Part shown: positions 52,778-58,345 of the stretch, one piece after another
How the letters are laid out: every line of letters starts with the position of its first letter
Numbering within the stretch: the first letter of the stretch is position 1
Made by a program: the position numbers and the translations under genes
From: Akkermansia muciniphila
GTDB lineage: Bacteria > Verrucomicrobiota > Verrucomicrobiia > Verrucomicrobiales > Akkermansiaceae
Assembly: GCA_945860285.1 (NCBI GenBank)
Contig: CAMAQB010000009.1
Coordinates: forward strand, 1 to 58,345
Reading direction: 5' to 3'
Length of the DNA stretch: 58,345 nt
The notes under the pieces: model-generated
Databases searched by the model: none
Seen by the model: the letters and a program-made list of their open reading frames with translations, nothing else
What the model was told of the DNA's origin: nothing

Positions 52778-53611
52778 TCATTTTGACGGCTTGTCGCCGG
52801 CAGAAGGCTTTGTTTTTTCGGTTTCTTGTTCTTTGACCATGTGCCCGCTGATGAGGAACTGCTTGGATTTGCCGTGATCCTCACGATTCATCCAAATCCT
52901 GTGCATTCCGGAATCTTTCGCGTTGCTCAGCGCAATCTTTACTCCGGCGTACGCTGAAGCTTCATCTTTCCAAATGAGCTTACCTTCTGGGTCGAGAATT
53001 CTTAGAGTGAAGCTCGAATGACACATGCAAAACGCGGTCGAGGGCACGATCAACAGACTCCCAAGCTCGGGAGCACCCACGTTCAACGGAATCGTAAACA
53101 CGCGATCTTCCGGCACCCAAAACCATGCAAGTTCCGAGGGAGCGTCCTTGGTGGTGGCCTGAATCGTATACCGACTGCGGTTATATTCTGTTGTAATTTC
53201 GATGTCTCTGGCCTCCAGCTCAAACCAGAAGGGAATGTCGCCTCCCAGCTTCGCCATGTCGTCGATCGCGTAAGCCAATTCCGAGTATGACAACTCCCGT
53301 GAAGTCGAAAAAGTGGCCTTGCTAGCCTTGAAATCCAGAACAACATCAAGTGCGTTTGGTACACAACACTTATACACTGATGCCACGTCCTCAAGTGCTT
53401 TGTTGTTAGCTGACGCTGAGTATATTCCGGAAACCGTATATTCGTGCTTGGACGCGGCGATCAAACTGTGGGTTACGGCTTTGGGAAGCTTGAGGATCTT
53501 ACGGTCGGGCCGCGCTGGCTCTTCAGCGGTCTTGGCGAAAGGGGCGTCTTCCGCATGCATTGTAGACAGAACTGCGACGAACAGCACCCCAATGATGGTC
53601 ATGGTTTTCAT
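52778..53611 (-). CDS. Secreted hypothetical protein
   Basis: 277 residues from ATG 53611, which gives a signal peptide (MKTMTIIGVLFVAVLSTMHAEDA); the longer frame adds 12 residues without one. No family is recognised. The middle has a beta-alpha pattern typical of heavy-metal-associated domains (VASVYKCCVPNALDVVLDFKASKATFSTSRELSYSELAYAIDDMAKLGGDIPFWFEL). A CC pair and a later CMCH Cys pair could bind metal or heme. The C-terminus is Lys/Glu-rich. Codon use is less GC-rich than in neighbours, which may reflect later acquisition. Confidence 0.65.
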   Translation of the reverse strand: MKTMTIIGVLFVAVLSTMHAEDAPFAKTAEEPARPDRKILKLPKAVTHSLIAASKHEYTVSGIYSASANNKALEDVASVYKCCVPNALDVVLDFKASKATFSTSRELSYSELAYAIDDMAKLGGDIPFWFELEARDIEITTEYNRSRYTIQATTKDAPSELAWFWVPEDRVFTIPLNVGAPELGSLLIVPSTAFCMCHSSFTLRILDPEGKLIWKDEASAYAGVKIALSNAKDSGMHRIWMNREDHGKSKQFLISGHMVKEQETEKTKPSAGDKPSK

Positions 53612-53821
53612 TGCAATATTCGAGTAATGGTTTTGCTCAGAGAACAATCATGAAGATTCAGCGGGAAATGGCAAATAGGTTCTTCGTGAATTTGGCAATG
53701 AGATAGTGTTGGAATTTTCCGGGAGTTGTTCCGTTTTTTATCTAATTTGAAGGAGTGAAAATCCTTGTTCTCATCGTCAGTGGGTCGGCACAAGGGACAT
53801 CCGCACTTCACTGCGCCGCAC

Positions 53822-54250
53822 CTATTCCTGGAGGATCTTATTCGACAATTCGTCTCGATTTTCTTCCTCTGGAGGCCAGTGGCGGGCCATGGTGTCGCCC
53901 AGGGTCCGGATGGCGGAAGATAGCGCTTCGACTTTGCGATTTTCGCGAAGGAGTTCTGAAAGCTCCCTGGTGATTTCTTGCCAGTATTCCGGCGCGATTT
54001 TCCCGGCAATTCCGCTGTCGCCCAGAACCACGAAGCGACGGCGGCGCGTGAAAAGCACGATGAGTGCTCCGTTGTGGTTTTTGGTCCGGTCCATTTCCAA
54101 CCGATGAAAGAGTTTCCACGCATGGCGCTCCAGGCGGAAATACCAAGCCGAGGTGATCGCGACGCGGATCTCCCCACTGGTCTGCGCCTCGGCGCAGCGG
54201 ATTTGATCGACCACTGTCTGTTCTTCTTCGGGTGCGAGAAAGTCTTTCAT
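53822..54250 (-). CDS. TPM-domain protein, soluble
   Basis: 142 residues. TPM-fold motifs: EIRVAITSAWYF, LERHAWKLFHRLEMDRTKNHNGALIVLFTRRRRFVVLGDSGIAGKIAPEYWQEI. It lacks a signal peptide and membrane segments, so it is probably cytoplasmic or leaves by another route. It is the last gene of a LemA-TPM-TPM run, starting 24 bases after the preceding stop. The TPM domain is linked with phosphatase or membrane-integrity roles in other organisms; its role here is not known. Confidence 0.75.
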   Translation of the reverse strand: MKDFLAPEEEQTVVDQIRCAEAQTSGEIRVAITSAWYFRLERHAWKLFHRLEMDRTKNHNGALIVLFTRRRRFVVLGDSGIAGKIAPEYWQEITRELSELLRENRKVEALSSAIRTLGDTMARHWPPEEENRDELSNKILQE

Positions 54251-54274
54251 GATAGAATCCTGCCGCTAAAAAAA

Positions 54275-55039
54275 TCACCAACTGCCGCTCGCACCTCCAC
54301 CACCGGATGAGCCACCACCTCCCGAAAATCCTCCGCCACCGCCTCCGCCACTACTCCAACCACCACCCCAGTTGCGGTGACGCGATCCTCCTCGCGATAT
54401 GATCACGTCGGGAGTCCCTCGCTTCTGAAACTGAGCGAGCATGATGGCAATGAACAGAAGCATGAACAGCAGCGGCAAGGGGCTTGAATTGTTCTGATGA
54501 TCGAGACGGGTTCGCCCGGTGCCCTTGTATTCACCCTTGGTCGCAGCGATGATGGCCTCCACTCCGCTGGTGACGGCGGCCTCGCGACGGCCTTCCCTCA
54601 TCTGCGGAATGATGACTTCTTCGATGATCTGTTTGCATCGCGCGTCCGGCAATACTCCCTCCAGACCGTATCCGGTGTGAATGCGCAGTTTCCTGTCTGC
54701 GGCAAATACGAAAAGTATGGCTCCGTTGTCTTTGCCAGCAGAACCGGGCTTCCACGCTTCGAAGACCCGCTGGGAATAGTCGACCATTTCCGCATCCTCG
54801 GGGACTGCCTTGAAGATCGCGACGATGAGTTGCGACGACGTCTCGCGCTCGTAGTCCTGGAGTCGCGAATCGAGCGACTGATAGACCGATGGACTCAACC
54901 AGCCCGCGTCATCGAAAACATAATGCGGCTTCGGACTGGGTGGCACGGCACCGCTCACTGCGGAGACTGACAGCAACAGGCACGCGCCGGCCAGCAGCCA
55001 TGCCAGACAACGGGCGGGCAATGAACGCGCATGGGTCAT
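54275..55039 (-). CDS. TPM-domain membrane protein (YgcG-like)
   Basis: 254 residues. It has a signal peptide (about 1-30), then the TPM domain (YVFDDAGWLSPSVYQSLDSRLQDYERETSSQLIVAIFKAV, DNGAILFVFAADRKLRIHTGYGLEGVLPDARCKQIIEEVI). One membrane helix (PLPLLFMLLFIAIMLAQF, about 190-208) and a Gly/Ser-rich tail (SSGGGGGGGFSGGGGSS) follow. This is the YgcG layout found next to LemA. The start overlaps the LemA stop (ATGA), so translation is coupled. Confidence 0.85.
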   Translation of the reverse strand: MTHARSLPARCLAWLLAGACLLLSVSAVSGAVPPSPKPHYVFDDAGWLSPSVYQSLDSRLQDYERETSSQLIVAIFKAVPEDAEMVDYSQRVFEAWKPGSAGKDNGAILFVFAADRKLRIHTGYGLEGVLPDARCKQIIEEVIIPQMREGRREAAVTSGVEAIIAATKGEYKGTGRTRLDHQNNSSPLPLLFMLLFIAIMLAQFQKRGTPDVIISRGGSRHRNWGGGWSSGGGGGGGFSGGGGSSGGGGASGSW

Positions 55040-55653
55040 TTGCCCGAGCCGCTTTTCCCGCCGAAGTCAAAGTTCACATCGGGCGCCTTCTCCGCTCCGG
55101 ACTCGGCTTGAAAGTACGGCTTGGGATGAAAGCCGAGCATGCCTGCGAAAAACACCGCCGGCACCTTGCGCACACTTGTGTTGTATTCCTTCACGACATC
55201 ATTGAAGCGTCCGCGCTCCACTGCAATGCGGTTCTCAGTTCCTTCGAGCTGCGCCTGAAGATCGCGGAATCCGGCGCTCGCCTTGAGATCGGGATAACGC
55301 TCGGCCACCACCAGCAAGCGCTGCAAGGCACCGCCGAAAGCTCCCTGGGTCTTCTGAAACTCCTCAAGCTTCTCCGCGGTTTCCGGCGCCTTGTTTGCAT
55401 CGATGGTCATGCGCCCGACCGACGCGCGGGCGTTGGTGACACTCTCCAAGGTGGATTTCTCGAAATCGGCGGAACCCTGCACGGTCTTGACGAGATTCGG
55501 CACAAGGTCGGCGCGACGTTGATATTGATTGGAAACCTGAGCCCACGCGGCATCCACTCCCTGTTGTTTACCGACGAGTCCGTTGTAGGACGAGATGCCG
55601 CCCAATACAAGCACCAGGACCGCCACGACAATGATAACGAGGACTTTTTTCAT
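55036..55653 (-). CDS. LemA family protein
   Basis: 205 residues. One N-terminal membrane helix (VLVIIVVAVLVLVLGGISSY) precedes the helical LemA domain, with GVDAAWAQVSNQYQRRADLVPNLVKTVQGSADFEKSTLESVTNARASVG and RLLVVAERYPDLKASAGFRDLQAQLEGTENRIAVERGRFNDVVKEYNTSVRKVPAVFFAGMLGFHPKPYF, all family hallmarks. It is embedded in the inner membrane with the helical part outside. First gene of the LemA-TPM-TPM operon. Its upstream region is 124 bases and has no recognised promoter. Confidence 0.92.
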   Translation of the reverse strand: MKKVLVIIVVAVLVLVLGGISSYNGLVGKQQGVDAAWAQVSNQYQRRADLVPNLVKTVQGSADFEKSTLESVTNARASVGRMTIDANKAPETAEKLEEFQKTQGAFGGALQRLLVVAERYPDLKASAGFRDLQAQLEGTENRIAVERGRFNDVVKEYNTSVRKVPAVFFAGMLGFHPKPYFQAESGAEKAPDVNFDFGGKSGSGK

Positions 55654-55777
55654 ACGCCGGAATTGATAACAGTACCCCGAGGCTTTGTCGAATTGAATTC
55701 AGCTTATTTCTTCGAGTGCGCTCCTCGGAACGATCCAGCCAAGGGGGATCTCACCGGCAGGGATTTTTCAATGAAAG

Positions 55778-56212
55778 TCATGGATCGAATTTGGGATGTG
55801 ATCGCACCCAATGCGCAAGGTCAGCAAACACCTTCTTGTCACCGCAGACGCAGTCATCCCACACCATTCCGTTGAATCGCTCTTGATGTGCTTTCATGTA
55901 TTCCATTCGGGCCTTCCGATTGCGCTCGGGATTGGGAACGTCGAATGACTTCAGGGCATCGCGCAATGCCCTCGCTGCGTCAACTCTCCCAATTCTTTCA
56001 TACGCATCAGCAAAAACCGAGTATGGAGGATTATTGGGCCAGTCATTCTCGAAGAAATAGCCCATACCCCCATTGTCGATTACACCCTGCGCAGAATAGA
56101 TGATGGCAACCGTCTTGTAAGGATCCTCCAAATCTTCCATTCGCTCGCCGGCTTCACCCAATTTCTTGAAGGCAATCTCACTGGCCTTATCGAGCAAAGC
56201 ATCGTCTGTCAT
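55778..56212 (-). CDS. DUF4375-like (DMP19-type) protein
   Basis: 144 residues, cytoplasmic, no signal. The middle has VAIIYSAQGVIDNGGMGYFFENDWPNNPPYSVFADAYERIGRVDAARALRDAL, which matches the DUF4375 pattern (NGG-x-x-YF followed by Ala-rich helices). It ends with a Trp/His-containing tail. Function unknown; such proteins often occur in polymorphic-toxin or immunity neighbourhoods. It lies behind the 46-bp repeat array. On composition alone it could be a former integron cassette, but no palindromic site follows its stop. Confidence 0.6.
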   Translation of the reverse strand: MTDDALLDKASEIAFKKLGEAGERMEDLEDPYKTVAIIYSAQGVIDNGGMGYFFENDWPNNPPYSVFADAYERIGRVDAARALRDALKSFDVPNPERNRKARMEYMKAHQERFNGMVWDDCVCGDKKVFADLAHWVRSHPKFDP

Positions 56213-56418
56213 TGGAGCAAGGTTCTGGTTGGGAGTTTCTCAGTCACACCCACAAAGAATGAGCGCTAGAAACGCAAGTGTGATTGAGGCGGACCCGTTC
56301 AAAATTGTCGTGCAGTTATTTCGTTCAGTAGCGGATGATATCGATCCTGCTGAAAAGGAGAAGGTCTTTTTTTGCTGGCTCAACTATGTATGCAAAGCGC
56401 ATGTCCCCATTTCTTGAC

Positions 56419-56556
56419 TCAAGCGTTGAAGCGCCGTAGGTACGGCATCTTTGTAGAACATGAATCAAGCGTTGAAGCGCCGTAGGTGCGGCATCTTTGT
56501 AGAACATGAATCAAGCGTTGAAGCGCCGCGGGTGCGGCATCTTTGTAGAACATGAA
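56419..56556 (+). repeat. Three tandem 46-bp repeats
   Basis: Units at 56419-56464, 56465-56510 and 56511-56556, each beginning TCAAGCGTTGAAGCGCCG and ending with TTTGTAGAACATGAA. They differ at two or three positions only. The third unit leads straight into the rest of the dispersed repeat also found at 52594 (56557-56657). Confidence 0.9.
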
Positions 56557-56657
56557 CATCAAATGACCAAGCCCCGTCAGGGGCGACATATCTGCTAGAT
56601 TCCGCACGTACGGCGCAGGGAATTGATTGAGGAATGAAACCCCTTTCGGGGCCGAAA
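56557..56657. repeat. Dispersed intergenic repeat, second copy
   Basis: Continues the repeat of 52594-52743: CAAGCCCCGTCAGGGGCGAC hairpin, then CCGCACGTACGGCGCAGGG and the CCCCTTTCGGGG hairpin. It ends five bases before the attC-like site. Confidence 0.8.
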
Positions 56658-56662
56658 CCCAG

Positions 56663-56783
56663 AACGACTAAGCGCGTGCACCCCTACCAGCGGCAGCGAG
56701 CGTCGATCACGGGGTTAGTTTTGTAGCCAGGGATAATCATCGAAACTGAACGGCTGGTAGGGGTTGTCACGACGCGGCTTGTT
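56663..56783 (-). other. attC-like recombination site B
   Basis: 121 bases on the minus strand, from AAC (56783-56781) to GTT (56665-56663), beginning 7 bases after the PEP-CTERM stop codon. Outer arms AACAAGCCGCG and CGCGCTTAGTCGTT pair imperfectly. Inner arms AACCCCTACCAGC and GCTGGTAGGGGT pair almost perfectly. AAC...GTT ends plus nested arms define integron attC sites. The flanking GTTCTGG departs from the GTTRRRY consensus. Confidence 0.55.
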
Positions 56784-56789
56784 CGCCGA

Positions 56790-57455
56790 TCAGTTAGTAG
56801 CGGTAGCGCGCCTATTTCGCCTAGTTAGGAGCAATGCTCCGCCGCAGGCGAGGAGAGTGACTGAACCAGGCTCGGGGATCAGTGTATGCGGTATCGATCC
56901 GGGTATGGCCTCCCGAAACGTTGCTTCAACGTAGCCCCGAGGATTAGAACCAGTTCTTGAGGCACTGTCTGGATAAATCCAGCCTTCGCTATACTCCGAG
57001 TAATAAAAATCCCTTCTGTCTGGATACACTGGATCATTGAATGCGTAAATGGCGTAGGTAATTTCGTAATATGTTCCGGTTCCATTGATACCAAATCCTG
57101 ATTGGTTGGCAATGGTCGGAAATGGCCAAGGGAAGTATGATTACCAGAAATAAACGAAAGAGAACTCGTCTCCGTCGTATACTTTGCGTAACTCAAAGTC
57201 TCCGGCGAATCCATAAGAGTTAATTAGTAAGGTAATGCTGTCACGTGCTGCATTCGCTCCAGCTTGGTTACCTAAAAACATCGAGGTTCCGAATGAGCCA
57301 TCAAAACTGACGTCGTAGAGAGTCCCTCCTATTGAAAGCGATCCAATTGCTACGATGGCCTGTTGCTCATTTGTCATGACTGTCGCGCCGTGGATTAAAG
57401 GCGCGGCAAAAGCAAGGGTGGCAGATATAGCTAGCGATTTTAGTATTTTCATCAT
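56790..57455 (-). pseudogene. PEP-CTERM protein gene interrupted by one in-frame stop
   Basis: A signal peptide (MKILKSLAISATLAFAAPLIHG) opens the protein. One frame then runs through TLYDVSFDGSFGTSMFLGNQAGANAARDSITLLIN to VYFW, where a TAA at 57143-57141 intervenes. The same frame continues SYFPWPFPTIANQSGFGINGTGTYYEITYAI to a perfect PEP-CTERM tail (IPEPGSVTLLACGGALLLTRRNRR). Total 221 residues including the stop position. PEP-CTERM proteins are sorted to the envelope and cleaved by exosortase. A single C-to-T change would make the TAA from CAA. The gene is framed by the two attC-like sites. Readthrough or a recent null mutation are both possible. Confidence 0.75.
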
Positions 57456-57468
57456 TTGGATTTATGGC

Positions 57469-57588
57469 AACGTCAAAGAGCACGCAACCCTATCAGCTGA
57501 GACGCACGTCGATCACGGTTTTGAGGTTGAAACTACAGGAGATCATGTAAACAGGCGACTGATAGGGGTTGCTGTGTCTCGACTTGTT
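57469..57588 (-). other. attC-like recombination site A
   Basis: 120 bases on the minus strand from AAC (57588-57586) to GTT (57471-57469), beginning about 15 bases after the MazF stop codon and ending 13 bases before the next ATG. It starts AACAAGTCGAGACACAGC and ends CGTGCTCTTTGACGTT, with inner arms AACCCCTATCAG and CTGATAGGGTT. It shares with site B the central CCGTGATCGACG and the overall length. The start AACAAGTCG resembles known attC left ends. Confidence 0.6.
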
Positions 57589-57603
57589 CTCCTTCTTCGT
57601 TCT

Positions 57604-57918
57604 TTAGAGCTCCATTGCATAACGAAGTGCTGTCTTCACTTCCTCAAGAACCGAGCCGTAGAATATACCAATCGGTCCCTCAAGCTCATGGTCTTGAATC
57701 GCCTGAAGACCTTGGACATTCGCATAACTCCGCGCGCGCAGAAAGTGCATCGAAGGAAGCGCAACCTCGTAATCCGAATCTCGGTAGGCCGTCGTAATTG
57801 GGACACAAAGCGATAATGCTCTGGGAGCGCTCAGATCGTGGCGCGAAACCACCATCATCATTCTCGCCTTGCCGCTCATGCCAAGATCTACCCTGTAAAC
57901 TTCACCCGGCTTAGTCAT
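57604..57918 (-). CDS. PemK/MazF family toxin (endoribonuclease)
   Basis: 104 residues. The MazF fold is recognisable from KPGEVYRVDLGMSGKARMMMVVSRHDLSAPRALSLCVPITTAYRDSDYEVAL (catalytic Arg/Thr region) and the C-terminal YANVQGLQAIQDHELEGPIGIFYGSVLEEVKTALRYAMEL. It cleaves mRNA when freed from its antitoxin. It overlaps the antitoxin by 8 bases. Lying in a cassette-like setting with an attC-like site behind it, it may stabilise the array; that role is inferred. Confidence 0.82.
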   Translation of the reverse strand: MTKPGEVYRVDLGMSGKARMMMVVSRHDLSAPRALSLCVPITTAYRDSDYEVALPSMHFLRARSYANVQGLQAIQDHELEGPIGIFYGSVLEEVKTALRYAMEL

Positions 57919-58141
57919 CGAAAACGGAATCTAAGGCTGCCTGTCGCATAGATGAATCCACGAGTAAATCATCGTTGGCCGCGAGTGTCTCTACCCTGAA
58001 CGGCAGCCCACGACGCAACCGCACCTGGGTGAGAAACATTCGTATCGCTTCGGTCGTGCTTAAGCCGAGTTCTTGGAAGACGGCCTCCGCTTCTATCTTC
58101 AAGGTTGGATCTACCCTTGCTCTGACTACAGTATCGCTCAT
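57911..58141 (-). CDS. RelB/DinJ-type antitoxin
   Basis: 76 residues from ATG 58141. The ribbon-helix-helix part SDTVVRARVDPTLKIEAEAVFQELGLSTTEAIRMFLTQVRLRRGLPF is typical of RelB/DinJ. The acidic tail (NDDLLVDSSMRQAALDSVFDD) wraps the toxin. The longer frame to 58210 crosses its promoter and operator and is not used. Pairing a RelB-type antitoxin with a MazF-type toxin is a mixed combination. Autoregulation through the adjacent operator is expected. Confidence 0.82.
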   Translation of the reverse strand: MSDTVVRARVDPTLKIEAEAVFQELGLSTTEAIRMFLTQVRLRRGLPFRVETLAANDDLLVDSSMRQAALDSVFDD

Positions 58142-58147
58142 GCGCTT

Positions 58148-58175
58148 GTTGTAGCACGTAAAGGCTACAAAGCAA
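58148..58175 (-). promoter_or_regulatory. Promoter and palindromic operator of the RelB/MazF operon
   Basis: TTGTAGC (58149-58155) and GCTACAA (58164-58170) form a perfect 7-bp inverted repeat with an 8-base spacer, typical of a ribbon-helix-helix operator. It overlaps TTGCTT (58170-58175) and TACAAC (58148-58153), spacing 16, on the minus strand. Transcription would begin at the antitoxin ATG. Confidence 0.6.
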
Positions 58176-58206
58176 GGAATTTTTCTGTAGGTATAGGCCA
58201 CGGCGA

Positions 58207-58345
58207 TCAAGCTAGGGAGAGAAGTTTATCGCGGTAGTTCTTATCCAGTAATGCTTTCAGGCGTTTTTTAGGGGTGCTTTTTTGGTAAGTTTGATCGTTT
58301 TTGAGGAGGTTCATTACGATTCTGCGCACGGTGCCTAGGTTCTTC
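58207..58345 (-). mobile_element. C-terminus of an ISAs1-like transposase, cut by the window edge
   Basis: The last 45 residues of a minus-strand frame, ending at TGA 58207, read NLGTVRRIVMNLLKNDQTY...KRLKALLDKNYRDKLLSLA. This matches the ISAs1/H-repeat family end (alpha-helical LNLL followed by basic KRxxAxxDxxYxxxLL). The rest lies outside. Any terminal inverted repeat on this side would fall between 58176 and 58207, and I cannot identify one. Confidence 0.7.

Noticed and set aside
56419-56556. Tandem repeats considered as a CRISPR array
   Set aside because: The 46-bp units abut with no spacers, and no cas genes are present.
1-58345. tRNA, rRNA and riboswitch search by eye
   Set aside because: No cloverleaf with a GGTTCRA arm, rRNA block or known riboswitch core (TPP, molybdenum cofactor, cobalamin) was recognised, including upstream of thiL and moaA.

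Overview
The window looks like a chromosomal segment of a Verrucomicrobiota bacterium. The evidence is a DUF1592-type/DUF1552 gene pair, a PVC-type heme-binding protein carrying a DUF1080 domain, a very large autotransporter-associated beta-strand repeat protein, a PEP-CTERM protein and DUF6288. Base composition is GC-rich. Many genes lack a clear Shine-Dalgarno sequence, and several good -10 boxes sit directly in front of the start codon. All functional calls come from reading sequence and remembered family motifs; no search was run.

Layout. 0-8 kb: a small coiled-coil protein, a Tat-exported MBL-fold hydrolase, a TM2 protein, a class B penicillin-binding protein, a membrane protein, and two secreted proteins (DUF6288 and an unknown). 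8.06-8.52 kb: a non-coding interval that reads as two tandem small RNA genes. Each has a sigma-54 -24/-12 promoter, the same 16-nt 5' block and its own hairpin terminator; I consider this the most novel item. 8.5-19.6 kb: housekeeping genes (phosphoesterase, rRNA methyltransferase, nadE), then a compact molybdenum-cofactor operon moaA-MOSC-moeA-moaC-mobA::moaD-moaE with overlapping starts and an unusual MobA-MoaD fusion, followed by cinA and pgi on the other strand.

19.9-25 kb: the DUF1592/DUF1552 pair and a UPF0175/PIN toxin-antitoxin module, framed by near-identical direct repeats and with a frameshifted toxin. 25-35.7 kb (minus strand): CPBP protease, thiL, FGGY kinase, DUF374 acyltransferase, folD, and the 1,776-residue beta-strand repeat protein. 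35.7-43.5 kb: a transmembrane Ser/Thr kinase with lectin-like sensor domains next to an OmpA-type protein, panD, and a glycoside hydrolase family 2 homologue that appears to have lost its catalytic residues.

43.5-56 kb: secreted or periplasmic proteins (CBM/transglutaminase-like, SGNH esterase, DUF1080-heme protein, diheme cytochrome) and a LemA-TPM-TPM operon. They are interspersed with three copies of a MITE-like palindromic element and two copies of another dispersed repeat. 56.6-58.2 kb: two ~120-nt palindromic sites lie immediately after the stop codons of a PEP-CTERM gene (with one in-frame stop) and a RelB/MazF pair. This is the architecture of integron gene cassettes with attC sites. 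The window ends in the C-terminus of an ISAs1-like transposase. No tRNA, rRNA or CRISPR array was recognised.
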